Shown here: in pieces, positions 42,343 through 50,806 of the stretch
Layout: each line of letters begins with the position of its first letter
Position numbering within the stretch: position 1 is the stretch's first letter
Origin: Streptomyces ureilyticus
GTDB lineage: Bacteria > Actinomycetota > Actinomycetes > Streptomycetales > Streptomycetaceae
Assembly: GCF_011045025.1 (NCBI RefSeq)
Contig: NZ_JAAKZX010000039.1
Coordinates: 1 to 57,723, forward strand
DNA length: 57,723 nt
Direction of reading: 5' to 3'
The notes under the pieces: generated by a model
What the model saw: the letters and a program-made list of their open reading frames with translations, nothing else
The model's database searches: none
Told to the model about the DNA's origin: nothing
Program-made: the position numbers and the translations under genes

Positions 42343-42876
42343 TCATTCGGCCAGCTCTTCGAGGAGCCGGACCGTGTCGAGACCGGTTTTCAGGTACGCC
42401 ACGAAGAGATCGTTGTGCAGGGCCCACCGGGAACGGCGGCTGCGGATCAGGCGGATCGCCTCGTCGGCGGTGTGGCCCGCGCGGATCAGGGCGTGGGCGA
42501 CGACCAGGCCCGAGCGGTTGTAGCCGTGGTAGCAGCGGACCAGGACCCGGCGGCCCTGCGTCAGCCCCTCGCCCGCGGTCCGTGCGAGCCGCAGGACGCC
42601 GGCGAGCTGCGTACCGTCCAGAGGGCCGTCCGGGATCGGCCACACATGGTGTTCCACATGGTTGTCGGGGCCGTGTCCGGGTAGTCGGAGCAAGGTCAGG
42701 ACCAGGTCGAATTCATCGCGTACGACGGCGAACTCCAACCCGCCGGACCGGCTCGCGTACTCGTGTCCGCCCATCCACAGGCCGGGCACGATCTCGCTCC
42801 AGGGGCTGTCCGGGGCCGGCACATCGGGTTGCTTGCTACTGGGCCGCAACGGCACCTCCCGCTCAAGTCGTGACAA
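42343..42876 (-). CDS. Dual-specificity / tyrosine phosphatase family protein
   Basis: 177 aa. The P-loop C-x5-R is present as VLVRCYHGYNRSGL, with an Arg replacing the usual His before Cys and no other loss; the general-acid region is near WPIPDGPLDG. A low-molecular cysteine phosphatase of DSP type, presumably cytoplasmic. The start is uncertain: TTG 42876 has no good ribosome site, and GTG 42855 is the other choice. Convergent with the kinase gene before it. Confidence 0.8.
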   Translation of the reverse strand: MSRLEREVPLRPSSKQPDVPAPDSPWSEIVPGLWMGGHEYASRSGGLEFAVVRDEFDLVLTLLRLPGHGPDNHVEHHVWPIPDGPLDGTQLAGVLRLARTAGEGLTQGRRVLVRCYHGYNRSGLVVAHALIRAGHTADEAIRLIRSRRSRWALHNDLFVAYLKTGLDTVRLLEELAE

Positions 42877-42938
42877 AGGTAACTGGGTTCTTGCCCCTGG
42901 AGTACCCCGCCTGTTCCCATGGTCTGGGGTGATGGTGC

Positions 42939-43742
42939 ATGAGCCGACTGCGCGTTGTACCGACCTGGCGGCACGGTCAGGAACGGCTGTACGTCTGTCA
43001 CGCCGACGGCAGGAACGTCGCCTGGTACGACAGGGACGCGGGCCGGGTCAACCTGTTCAGCGACGACCGGCGCGAGGACGTCCTCGACGCGCTCGGCCCG
43101 TTTCTGACCGGCCCTGTGACCGTGGGGCCGCCGCCGGTCCCGACCCCCGCGGAGCTCGCCCGGCTCACTCTGCACCCGGACGACGACCTCGCCCCCAACC
43201 GGCCCGGTGAGGCCCTCCAGATCGCTCTGGACCGCGATCCGTCCGCCCCGCACCGGCTGCGGCCCGATCCCCGGCGGCGGGCGCTTGCCGCGGAGCTGGC
43301 CGTGGGGGAGGCGCTGGACGAGCTGGAGGGGGCTGGGGGGCATGCGCTGCATTCCGTTCCGCTGCCTGGTGGCGACCGCCTTCACCACCTGGTGATCGGA
43401 CCGGGTGGGCTGTTCGCCGTCCATACGCTGTACGCCCGTAAGCAGCGGGTGCTGGTCGCTGATCCCATGGTGACGGTGGGGCGCCGGGAGCCGTCGCCGT
43501 TGCTGCGCGGGGTCCGGTCCGTCGCGGACCGGGCGTCGTATGCGCTGACGGCGGAGGTGCATCCGGTGCTGGCGCTGTTCGCGCCGTCGAACGTTTCGGT
43601 CGCGACGCCGCCGCGTGAGGTTGTCGTCCTCCAGGACGCGGACGTCTCGTCCCTGGCCCGTACGGGAGGCGTGCTGAAGCCGGCGGATGTCGAGGCGCTC
43701 CATGCGATGGCACGGGACCGGGGGACCTGGGGGCGGGTCTAG
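42939..43742 (+). CDS. NERD-domain protein
   Basis: 267 aa. N-terminal beta-rich segment (RVVPTWRHGQERLYVCHADGRNVAWYD), then the nuclease-related NERD region: LAVGEALDELEGAGGHALHSVPLPGGDRLHHLVIGPGGLFAVHT. The catalytic-looking D-x-n-[EQ]-x-K line is D-RLHHLVIGPGG-F, in which the acidic residue of the family (D or E at hhhD) is not obvious. So DNA-processing activity is doubtful. Starts close to the divergent phosphatase gene. Confidence 0.82.
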   Translation: MSRLRVVPTWRHGQERLYVCHADGRNVAWYDRDAGRVNLFSDDRREDVLDALGPFLTGPVTVGPPPVPTPAELARLTLHPDDDLAPNRPGEALQIALDRDPSAPHRLRPDPRRRALAAELAVGEALDELEGAGGHALHSVPLPGGDRLHHLVIGPGGLFAVHTLYARKQRVLVADPMVTVGRREPSPLLRGVRSVADRASYALTAEVHPVLALFAPSNVSVATPPREVVVLQDADVSSLARTGGVLKPADVEALHAMARDRGTWGRV

Positions 43743-43764
43743 GGCAGCCCTTCCTGTTGGAGTA

Positions 43765-44976
43765 CTAGGACTGGCTTCGCCGGGCGTCCTTCACGAACAC
43801 GATCCCGTCGGTGCCGGTCAGGTGTGCCGGGTTCAGGGGGGCGTAGCCGTACCAGGGGGACTCGCGGGGAGCGGGCGTCGCGTCGGCGAGCGTGGCGGCC
43901 AGCGCGCGGGCGTCGACCAGGCAGCGTTGCTGCGGGAGCGCGTACAGCAGCCCCTCGACGGTGTCCGGGGGAGGGGTGTCCACCCCCTGGTGGCGGATCG
44001 TGCCGAGGGCCGTGGCCAGGAAGGCGTACGCCTCGCCGAGTTGGGCACTCACCAGCGCGCCGGCGCTCCACCACTCCACCGGCCCTTGCCACATCTGCAT
44101 CGTGCTCTTCTCGCGCTGGAGATGGGAGTTGTGGGCGTGGACGAGTGCCGGGCCCCGAGTGGCGACGGCAAGGAGGTTGTGGGCCATCATCGAATCCCTC
44201 AGCGCGCACAGCCGCGTCATGCGGGCCGGCGAGGTGTCGGCCATCCAGTAGTGGTAGCGCAGTAGGCCGGTCGCCGTGCGCCCGTACAGGCGTACCCGGT
44301 CCCAGTCGTCCTGCGACGTCGCCGTGATCAGGTGCGGCGTCTGCGCGTCGAGCAGTGCCACCAGATCGTCGGCGAGCAGCCGCAACTCCCTGGCCTCGGC
44401 CGACTGCCCCACGGACTGGGCCGGGTCCATCATCGCGGCGGGACTGGTCCACCGGTCGTCGGCGCCGAGCAGGCGGTCGAGTGTTTCCGCGGTGCAGGGA
44501 AGCAGGTCGGCGTCCACCCGGGCGGCGAGGTAGGCGTGGAGTGCGGTGAGGGCTTGCCGGGGGCTCGAGGCGTGGGTCATCTCCAGAGGGCCGTCGAAAC
44601 CGGCGAAGCGGAGCCGCTCGGACGCGGGCCGGCCGTCGTTGTACGCGCGCATCCAGCGCACCAGCTCGCGGTTGGCCGCGGACGCGTTGAACCACTCGTG
44701 GCTGAAGCCGTGCTCCATGGCCTCGTCGAGGGTGCCCGTGCCCGAGGTGACGTAGTCGTCCACGACGAGGCCCGTCATGCAGTCGCTCTCGATCGCGATC
44801 GTCCGGTAGCCCTCCTGCTCGACGAGTTGCCGGAAGAGCTCGTTGCGCAGGTCGAGCAGAGAGTCCTCGCCGTGGGTGGGCTCGCCCAGGGCGAGCAGCC
44901 GTGGCTTGGCGGGGAGCAACCCCATGACGGTTGCAGGGTCGACGACATGGGCGGTGTCTGTGACATCAGCAGGCAT
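43765..44976 (-). CDS. Erythromycin-esterase-family protein
   Basis: 403 aa. EreA/EreB-like motifs: LLALGEPTHGED (catalytic His), IAIESDCMTG (Glu), and ALVHAHNSHLQREKS (catalytic region). The family opens macrolide lactones but most members have unknown substrates, so macrolide resistance is only possible. It is divergent from a TioE-type MerR gene; the TCAACG/CGTTGA palindrome starts 5 bp before its ATG. Confidence 0.88.
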   Translation of the reverse strand: MPADVTDTAHVVDPATVMGLLPAKPRLLALGEPTHGEDSLLDLRNELFRQLVEQEGYRTIAIESDCMTGLVVDDYVTSGTGTLDEAMEHGFSHEWFNASAANRELVRWMRAYNDGRPASERLRFAGFDGPLEMTHASSPRQALTALHAYLAARVDADLLPCTAETLDRLLGADDRWTSPAAMMDPAQSVGQSAEARELRLLADDLVALLDAQTPHLITATSQDDWDRVRLYGRTATGLLRYHYWMADTSPARMTRLCALRDSMMAHNLLAVATRGPALVHAHNSHLQREKSTMQMWQGPVEWWSAGALVSAQLGEAYAFLATALGTIRHQGVDTPPPDTVEGLLYALPQQRCLVDARALAATLADATPAPRESPWYGYAPLNPAHLTGTDGIVFVKDARRSQS

Positions 44977-44980
44977 GCCC

Positions 44981-44996
44981 TCAACGGTATCGTTGA
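44981..44996. promoter_or_regulatory. Palindromic operator between the EreA-like and MerR genes
   Basis: TCAACG and CGTTGA flank GTAT, within the 61-bp interval between the two divergent starts, 5 bp from the EreA-like ATG. MerR-type dyads usually lie between -35 and -10. Autoregulation plus control of the divergent gene is inferred. Confidence 0.6.
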
Positions 44997-45037
44997 ACTA
45001 TCAGTGGAAACTTTTCGTCGATCTGGGCAGGGTAGTG

Positions 45038-45778
45038 GTGCGAAACCTTCAAAGTGATGGTCACCTTCAAAGTGGTGGTCGACTCAGGCCGGTCGACCTG
45101 GCGCGAGCGCACGGACTGTCCACGCAGGCGGTCCGCAACTACGAGGCGGCCGGGATCCTTCCGGCCGCGGAACGCACCTCGTACGGCTACCGCACCTACA
45201 CCCCGCGGCACGCGCAAGCCCTGCGCGCGTTCCTCGCTCTCGTGCCCGGACACGGCCATCAGACGGCCACGGCGATCATGCAGGCGGTCAACCGGGACGC
45301 CGCCGAGGACGCGCTGCGGCTCATCGACGAGAGCCACGCCCAGCTGCTCGACGACCGCCGCACCCTCCAGTCGGTCGAAGCCGCGCTGCGCGACCTCGAG
45401 CCCGTACCGCAGGAACGCGGCGAGATGTTCGTCGGCCCCCTGGCGAGAAGGCTCGGCATCCGCCCGGCCACCCTGCGTAAATGGGAACGCGCCGGCCTGG
45501 TCCGGCCGCGCCGCGACCCGCAGACGGGCTACCGGGTCTACAGCGCGGCCGACGTACGTGACGCCCTCCTGGTCCACCAGCTCCGACGAGGCGGCTACCT
45601 GCTCGAACAGGTCGCCCCGCTGATCGCCCAGGTCCGTTCCGCCGGAGGTATCGTGCCGCTCGAGTCGACGCTGCACGACTGGCACGCCCGCCTCTCGGCC
45701 CGAAGCCGCGCCATGCTCACCGGCGCCGCCGCACTGGACGCCTACCTCACGGACTCCTTAAGCCTCAAGGACCTCTAA
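45038..45778 (+). CDS. TioE-type MerR-family regulator with two HTH domains
   Basis: 246 aa. First HTH: LRPVDLARAHGLSTQAVRNYEAAGILP; second: VGPLARRLGIRPATLRKWERAGLVRPRRDP with DVRDALLVHQLRRGGYLLEQV. Tandem MerR domains are the TioE type. GTG 45038 has AGGG 5 bp upstream; earlier ATGs run back across the divergent promoter and are rejected. Bases 45046-45081 are an 18-bp tandem duplication (one mismatch) coding LQSDGH/LQSGGR. Codon 241 is TTA (45758-45760). Ends overlap LigD polymerase by 4 bp. Confidence 0.82.
   Translation: MRNLQSDGHLQSGGRLRPVDLARAHGLSTQAVRNYEAAGILPAAERTSYGYRTYTPRHAQALRAFLALVPGHGHQTATAIMQAVNRDAAEDALRLIDESHAQLLDDRRTLQSVEAALRDLEPVPQERGEMFVGPLARRLGIRPATLRKWERAGLVRPRRDPQTGYRVYSAADVRDALLVHQLRRGGYLLEQVAPLIAQVRSAGGIVPLESTLHDWHARLSARSRAMLTGAAALDAYLTDSLSLKDL
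45046..45081 (+). repeat. 18-bp tandem duplication at the MerR N-terminus
   Basis: ACCTTCAAAGTGATGGTC is followed directly by the same 18 bases with one A-to-G change (GTGGTGGTC), adding six residues in frame. Being just inside the start codon, it may also be part of an operator. Confidence 0.8.
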
Positions 45779-46656
45779 GGAAGCTGGTGGGCCTGGGCCG
45801 GGTCGAACAGCGGGGACAACAGGTCGCCGTGCTCGCGCAGACGGGCGGCGAGGTCCGGGGCGTGGAACGTCAGGTCGGTGGGGTGGGCGCAGCTCGTGAC
45901 TTCCGGCCAGGTCACCGGCGTGGAAACCGTGGGCGCCTGGCGGGCCCGGAGGGTGTACGGGGTCGCCGTGGTCTTGCGAGCGGCGTTCTGGCTGAAGTCG
46001 ACGAAGACCTTCCTGGGGCGCAGGCTCCGCGTCATGCGATGCGTGACCAGAGGGGCAAGCTCCGCCTCGGCCTCCATCGCCAGGGACTTGGCGTATGACG
46101 TGACCTCGGAGGACGGCGTCGGCTCCAGCGCGGCGAGGAGATGCAGGCCCTTGGAGCCGGAGGTTTTCGCGTAGGCCCGCAGGCCGTCCGCGGCCAGGCG
46201 GTCCCGGAGCCACAGTGCCACCCGGCAGCACTCGACGATCGTGGCGGGCGCGCCCGGGTCGAGGTCGAAGACCAGGCGGTCCGCGAGGTGAGGGGTGTCC
46301 GCACGCCACTGGGGAGTGTGGAACTCCGTGACCAGGTTCGCCGCCCACATCAGCGAGGCGAGGTTCTGGATCAGCACCATCCGGGCCGCCCCCTCCGACC
46401 GCGGAACCTCCGTCGTGCCGACCCACTCGGGCGTACCCGGCGGAACGTTCTTGGCGAAGAAGACCTGGCCGTCGGGCCCGTCGGGGTAGCGCAGGAAGGA
46501 CAGGGGGCGGTCGCGGAGGTGGGCGAGCAGCGGGTCCGCCACCGTCGCGTAGTAGTGCAGCACCTCGCCCTTGGTGAAACCGGTCGCCGGATAGAGCACC
46601 TTCCCCAGGTTGCTCAGCGCGAGCTTTCGCCCCTCCACCTCCGTGATCGGCGTCAT
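45775..46656 (-). CDS. LigD-type DNA polymerase (primase-fold) domain protein, NHEJ
   Basis: 293 aa, the stand-alone polymerase module of LigD. Core motifs: VFDLDPGAPATIV (DxD metal ligands), KTSGSKGLHLLAAL (SGSKGxH), and KVFVDFSQNAARKTT. It adds ribonucleotides or short gap-fills during Ku-dependent end joining. No ligase or 3'-phosphoesterase domain is fused, as is common in streptomycetes. Starts 60 bp from the divergent Ku gene, making the two an NHEJ pair. Confidence 0.95.
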   Translation of the reverse strand: MTPITEVEGRKLALSNLGKVLYPATGFTKGEVLHYYATVADPLLAHLRDRPLSFLRYPDGPDGQVFFAKNVPPGTPEWVGTTEVPRSEGAARMVLIQNLASLMWAANLVTEFHTPQWRADTPHLADRLVFDLDPGAPATIVECCRVALWLRDRLAADGLRAYAKTSGSKGLHLLAALEPTPSSEVTSYAKSLAMEAEAELAPLVTHRMTRSLRPRKVFVDFSQNAARKTTATPYTLRARQAPTVSTPVTWPEVTSCAHPTDLTFHAPDLAARLREHGDLLSPLFDPAQAHQLP

Positions 46657-46716
46657 ACGATGAGAATCCCACGTATCGGGACGAAATGACCTGAAACGAC
46701 CTGAAAGGTGTCGAAC

Positions 46717-47733
46717 GTGAGATCTATCTGGAACGGCGCCATCTCCTTCGGCCTGGTCAGCATCCCGATCAAGCTGGTGAACGCCACGGAGCACCACTCG
46801 GTCTCCTTCCGCCAGATCCACACCGAGGACGGCGGCCGTATCCGCTACCGCAAGGTGTGCGAGCTGGAGGAACGGGAGGTCGCGTCCGAAGAGATCGGCA
46901 AGGGATACGAGGAGCCGGACGGCACGATCATCCCGATCACCGACGACGATCTGGCCGCGCTGCCCCTGCCGACCGCCAAGACGATCGACATCGTGGGATT
47001 CATCCCGGCCGAGCGCATCGATCCGCTCCAGATGGACGCCGCGTACTACCTGATGGCGAACGGAGTTCCCGCCGCCAAGCCCTACACCCTGCTGCGTGAG
47101 GCGCTGAAGCGGAGCGGGCGGGTCGCCATCGCCAAGTTCGCGCTGCGGGGGAGGGAGCGGCTCGGGATGCTGCGGGTCGTCGAGGACGTCATCGCCATGC
47201 ACGGACTGCTGTGGCCGGATGAGGTCCGCGCCCCGGAGTCCGCGACCCCGGACGCGAGCGTCACCGTCCGCGACAAGGAACTCGACCTCGCGGACGCGCT
47301 GATGGACACGCTCGGCGAGGTCGACTTCGAGGAGCTCCACGACGACTACCGCGAGGCCGTCGAGGAACTCATCGCCGCGAAGGCCACCGGCGAGAAGGTC
47401 CCCGCCCCTCCCGCCGCCGACCGCGGCGGCAAGGTCATCGACCTCATGTCCGCCCTGGAGTCCAGCGTCCGCGAGGCCCGCGCCTCTCGGGGCGAGGAGG
47501 AGGAAGGGGAGGGCGAGGTCGAGCGGCTTCCCGCCCGCAAGAGGGCTGCCGGCAAGACGTCCCGTACGGCTCCCAAGGAGACCAGCGGCAAGAAGTCGAC
47601 GTCCACGGCCAAGAAGACGGCGGGGAAGAAAACCGCGGCCAAGAAGTCCACCGCCGAGAAGAGCAAGTCCGAGTCCACGACCAAGAAGCAGACGGCGAAG
47701 AAGACCTCGCCTCGCAAGCGAGCCTCGGCTTGA
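46717..47733 (+). CDS. ku: Ku DNA end-binding protein
   Basis: 338 aa. RSIWNGAISFGLVSIPIKLVNATE is the Ku opening, followed by the beta-barrel ring (RIRYRKVCELEEREV, LGMLRVVEDVIAMHGLLWPDE). From about residue 275 the tail is Lys/Thr/Ala-rich (KKSTSTAKKTAGKK) like histone-H1-type DNA-binding tails of long bacterial Ku. GTG 46717 has GAAAGG 8 bp before it; the GTG at 46708 is inferior. Two near-identical GACCTGAAA blocks precede. Confidence 0.96.
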   Translation: MRSIWNGAISFGLVSIPIKLVNATEHHSVSFRQIHTEDGGRIRYRKVCELEEREVASEEIGKGYEEPDGTIIPITDDDLAALPLPTAKTIDIVGFIPAERIDPLQMDAAYYLMANGVPAAKPYTLLREALKRSGRVAIAKFALRGRERLGMLRVVEDVIAMHGLLWPDEVRAPESATPDASVTVRDKELDLADALMDTLGEVDFEELHDDYREAVEELIAAKATGEKVPAPPAADRGGKVIDLMSALESSVREARASRGEEEEGEGEVERLPARKRAAGKTSRTAPKETSGKKSTSTAKKTAGKKTAAKKSTAEKSKSESTTKKQTAKKTSPRKRASA

Positions 47734-47865
47734 TCGGAGTACGGCGCTCGCTTCAGCCGGCGCTGACCGGGTCCCCCGTCAAGGAACCCCAGGCCTGAGA
47801 GAGGTCAGAAGCAAGGTTCAGGGCCGATGCCTGTACGCCTGCGCGGCGAACCCCGAACACCTCTG

Positions 47866-47879
47866 TGGGAGCGCTTCCA
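47866..47879. promoter_or_regulatory. CebR-like operator upstream of the secreted esterase
   Basis: TGGGAGCGCTTCCA matches the cellobiose-sensing CebR operator TGGGAGCGCTCCCA at 13 of 14 positions and lies 60 bp before the start. Known CebR targets are cellulose-utilisation genes, so induction by cello-oligosaccharides is inferred. Confidence 0.65.
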
Positions 47880-47939
47880 CTAGAGACGTGTTCATGTCAC
47901 GATGCCTTGGGGGCTCGTTCGTGAGGAAGGGACAACGAC

Positions 47940-48926
47940 GTGCTCACCCCTGCCCGCAACACCCCGAGGAGACCCCTGCGTTCGGCACTTGTCGCGCTCC
48001 TCGGCGCGCTTGTGCCCTTACTCGCGGCCGCGTTCCTCACCGCGCCCGCGGCCTCCGCCCGTACGGAGGCTCCCCCCGAAGCCGCCCCCACCGCCGCCCT
48101 CACCGAGATCACCGACTTCGGCACCAACCCCAGCAACCTCCAGATGTACCTGTACGTCCCGGACAACGTCGCCCCCAACCCGGCGGTCCTGGTAGCCGTG
48201 CACTACTGCACGGGCTCCGGTCCGGCGATGCACTCCGGCACCGAGTACGCCCAACTGGCCGACCGGCACGGGTTCGTCGTGATCTACCCGTCCGTCACCC
48301 GCGCCAGCAAGTGCTTCGACGTCTCCTCGCCGCAGGCGCTGCGCCGGGACGGCGGCAGTGACCCGGTGGGCATCAAGTCCATGGTCGACTGGGTCACCCG
48401 CACCTACGACGCGGACACCGACCGGATCTTCGCCACCGGCATCTCCTCCGGCGCGATGATGACGAACGTCCTGCTGGGCGACTACCCGGACGTGTTCGCG
48501 GCGGGCGCCGCCTTCGCGGGCGTGCCGTTCGCCTGCTTCGCCACCACCAACGGGTCCGAGTGGAACAGCGACTGCTCGGGCGGCAACCTCATCCGCACCC
48601 CGCAGGCGTGGGGCGACCTGGTCCGCGGCGCCTACCCGGGCTACAACGGACCCCGTCCGCGTATGCAGCTCTGGCACGGCACCGAGGACGACGTGCTGCG
48701 GTACCCCAACTTCGGGGAGGAGGTCAAGCAGTGGACGAACGTGCACGGCCTCAGCCAGACGCCGTCCCGCACCGACTCCCCACAGTCCGGCTGGACCCGT
48801 ACCCGCTACGGCTCCACCGGTGACCAGGCCCCCGTAGAGGCCATCAGCCTCCAGGGCGTCGGCCACAACCTGTACACCTGGGGCATGGGAACCCGCGTGA
48901 TCACGTTCTTCGGCCTGGACGGCTAG
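47940..48926 (+). CDS. Secreted esterase of the PHB-depolymerase/CE1 (acetylxylan or feruloyl esterase) type
   Basis: 328 aa. Signal peptide TPRRPLRSALVALLGALVPLL with cleavage about ASA; the twin Arg before it makes Tat export possible. Catalytic Ser in ATGISSGAMMTNV (GxSxG), Asp in WHGTEDDVL, His in GVGHNLYTW. Acts outside the cell on ester-decorated plant polysaccharide or polyester. GTG 47940 has GGAAGGG 10 bp upstream. A TTA codon is at 48018-48020 (codon 27), and a CebR-like operator is upstream, favouring a plant polysaccharide role. Confidence 0.88.
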   Translation: MLTPARNTPRRPLRSALVALLGALVPLLAAAFLTAPAASARTEAPPEAAPTAALTEITDFGTNPSNLQMYLYVPDNVAPNPAVLVAVHYCTGSGPAMHSGTEYAQLADRHGFVVIYPSVTRASKCFDVSSPQALRRDGGSDPVGIKSMVDWVTRTYDADTDRIFATGISSGAMMTNVLLGDYPDVFAAGAAFAGVPFACFATTNGSEWNSDCSGGNLIRTPQAWGDLVRGAYPGYNGPRPRMQLWHGTEDDVLRYPNFGEEVKQWTNVHGLSQTPSRTDSPQSGWTRTRYGSTGDQAPVEAISLQGVGHNLYTWGMGTRVITFFGLDG

Positions 48927-49155
48927 CTGGGCCCGGCACAGCTTCAGTGAAAGTGGCCACCTCGGGCCGGGCTCAGGACCGGCCCGGGGCGGGAGCTGAA
49001 GGCGGCACGACTCCCGAGCGCGGAGCACCCCTCAACTCGCCGATACGCGTACGGAACTTGTGGGCGCGCAGCGCGCGTCAGACAGGCTCGTCCGGGCAGG
49101 CTACTGCCCCGTAGCGTCACTCGCCGTATCGGCGTTCGATCAGTGGGAGGCTCCC

Positions 49156-50436
49156 ATGGGGCAGCAGGACTTATCGCAGGACTCCATCGTCATCGACCCG
49201 ACCGGCCGTGACATTCACGGCGAGGCGGCACGGATACGGAAGCGCGGGCCGGTGACGCGCGTCGGACTGCCCGACGGCGTTCAGGCCTGGGCGGTCAGCG
49301 ATACCGAGTTGCTGAAGCGGCTGCTCACCGATTCCCGGGTGTCCAAGGATCCGCGGCAGCACTGGCCCTCGTGGATCAACGGGGAGATCTCCCCCGAGTG
49401 GCCGCTGTTCACCTGGGTCGCGGTGCAGAACATGTTCACGGCGTACGGCGGCGAGCACAAACGGCTGCGCACCCTCGTCGCCAAGGCGTTCACCGCACGC
49501 CGCACCGCCGCGCTGCAGCCTCGTATCGAGGAGATCACCACGGAGCTGCTCGACCGTATGGACGAGGCGGGGCGCGGGGGTGAACCAGTCGATCTGCGCG
49601 AGGGGTTCTGCTATCCGCTGCCGATTCGCGTGATCAGCGAACTGTTCGGGCTGCCCGAGGAGAAGGGCGCCGAGCTGAGGTCCATCGTGGACAGCATTTT
49701 CCACACCGCCGCCACCCCGGAGGAGGTGACCGACACCTATGCCCGGCTGTACGCCGTCATGAGCGAACTCGTCGCCGGCAAGCGGGAGCACCCCGGCGAC
49801 GACCTGACGTCCGGGCTGATCGCCGCCCGCGACGACGAGGGCGACACCCGGCTCAGCGAACAGGAACTGCTCGACACCCTGGTCCTGATGATCAGCGCCG
49901 GTCACGAGACCACGGTCAACCTCATCGACAACGCCATCCACGCACTGCTCACCCACCCCGAGCAGCTCGCCCTCGTCCGCGCCGGCACCGCCTCGTGGGA
50001 CGACGTCATCGAGGAGACGTTGCGGGTCCAGGCACCGGTCGCCAGCCTGCCGCTGCGGTACGCCGCGGAGGACCTGGCCCTCGGTGAACTCGGCGGCCCC
50101 GAGGGCATGGTGATCGGCAAGGGTGACGCGATCCTCGCCTCGTACGCGGCCGCCGGGCGCGATCCCGCGAAGTACGGGAAGGACGCCGACCGTTTCGACG
50201 TCACCCGGGTCGACAAGGAGCACCTCGCCTTCGGCTACGGCGTGCACCACTGCCTGGGCGCTCCGCTGGGCCGGATGGAGGCCCGGATCGCGCTCCCGGC
50301 GCTCTTCGACCGGTTCCCGGACCTTCAACTCCACGTCGCTGACGAGGAGTTGAGCCCGGTGGAGTCCTTCATCTCCAACGGGCACCACTCCCTCCCCGCA
50401 CGTCTCGGCCCCGTACGCCGCGACGCCGGAGCCTGA
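49156..50436 (+). CDS. Cytochrome P450 (CYP107-like)
   Basis: 426 aa. I helix SAGHETTVNLIDNAI, ExxR in EETLRVQAP, heme loop FGYGVHHCLGAPLGRME with the Cys ligand. No membrane anchor, so soluble class-I type needing ferredoxin and reductase, which are not adjacent. ATG 49156 has GGGAGG 6 bp upstream. The sixth codon is TTA (49171-49173), so translation should depend on the bldA tRNA-Leu in a Streptomyces host; typical of specialised metabolism. Confidence 0.95.
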   Translation: MGQQDLSQDSIVIDPTGRDIHGEAARIRKRGPVTRVGLPDGVQAWAVSDTELLKRLLTDSRVSKDPRQHWPSWINGEISPEWPLFTWVAVQNMFTAYGGEHKRLRTLVAKAFTARRTAALQPRIEEITTELLDRMDEAGRGGEPVDLREGFCYPLPIRVISELFGLPEEKGAELRSIVDSIFHTAATPEEVTDTYARLYAVMSELVAGKREHPGDDLTSGLIAARDDEGDTRLSEQELLDTLVLMISAGHETTVNLIDNAIHALLTHPEQLALVRAGTASWDDVIEETLRVQAPVASLPLRYAAEDLALGELGGPEGMVIGKGDAILASYAAAGRDPAKYGKDADRFDVTRVDKEHLAFGYGVHHCLGAPLGRMEARIALPALFDRFPDLQLHVADEELSPVESFISNGHHSLPARLGPVRRDAGA

Positions 50437-50467
50437 TCACTCCCCCGCGCCACCAGGCCTTCAGCCG

Positions 50468-50502
50468 TGCCCAGCCACCCGTCGTGGGCCCGCAGTCGTA
50501 AG
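50468..50502. repeat. Short member of the intergenic repeat family (copy 3)
   Basis: CAGCCACCCGTCGTGGGCCCGCAGTCGTAAG shares the CAGCCACGACGGGCCCGCAGTCG block of copy 1 with an inserted stretch. Too short to define boundaries. Confidence 0.4.
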
Positions 50503-50578
50503 AAAGGCGTCAAGGGTGGATCTGTCGGCGTAAGGGAGCCGTCAACGGCGGTCGCTTTCGGTCGGAGTGCGGGTTTCC

Positions 50579-50596
50579 TCGAACCGTCAGGTTCGA
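50579..50596. promoter_or_regulatory. Perfect inverted repeat in the kdp leader
   Basis: TCGAACC and GGTTCGA flank GTCA, 32 bp before the small membrane ORF start. Could be an operator for a potassium regulator such as KdpE, or an mRNA hairpin. No KdpD/KdpE genes are in the window. Confidence 0.5.
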
Positions 50597-50628
50597 TCCC
50601 GCATTCCGTACCTCATCCAGGAGCTCCG

Positions 50629-50712
50629 ATGGCCGACGTGGCTTTCGTCGTCACCACGATCGCGGTGTTCGCGCTGGTGGCGCTCATCGCCAAGGGGGTG
50701 GCGAAGCTGTGA
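50629..50712 (+). CDS. Small membrane peptide leading the kdp operon
   Basis: 27 aa: [27 protein letters not shown], a single hydrophobic helix with a basic C-terminal end. ATG 50629 has AGGAG 6 bp upstream. Its TGA overlaps the kdpF GTG start (GTGA), so it is coupled to the kdp operon. It resembles a second KdpF-like subunit or a regulatory peptide; its exact function is unknown. Confidence 0.75.
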   Translation: MADVAFVVTTIAVFALVALIAKGVAKL

Positions 50713-50798
50713 CCGCCGAGACCATCGTCGGCCTCGTCGTGGCCGTCGCCCTGCTGGGCTATCTCGTCGTCGCGCTGATCTTCCCGGAGAGGTTCTGA
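50709..50798 (+). CDS. kdpF: K(+)-transporting ATPase subunit KdpF
   Basis: 29 aa: [29 protein letters not shown]. The [14 protein letters not shown] end is the KdpF signature. A single membrane helix stabilises the KdpFABC complex. GTG 50709 overlaps the preceding stop. KdpA starts 8 bp after the stop. Too short for most ORF calls. Confidence 0.9.
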   Translation: MTAETIVGLVVAVALLGYLVVALIFPERF

Positions 50799-50806
50799 CG
50801 GCCGAC

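Noticed and set aside
44843..45037. Longer MerR protein starting in the EreA-like gene
   Set aside because: It would overlap the divergent gene and its promoter; residues before the GTG have no similarity to MerR proteins.
50437..50628. c-di-AMP (ydaO) riboswitch upstream of kdp
   Set aside because: The long conserved ydaO core is not visible; only a 7-bp-arm palindrome and a repeat fragment are present.
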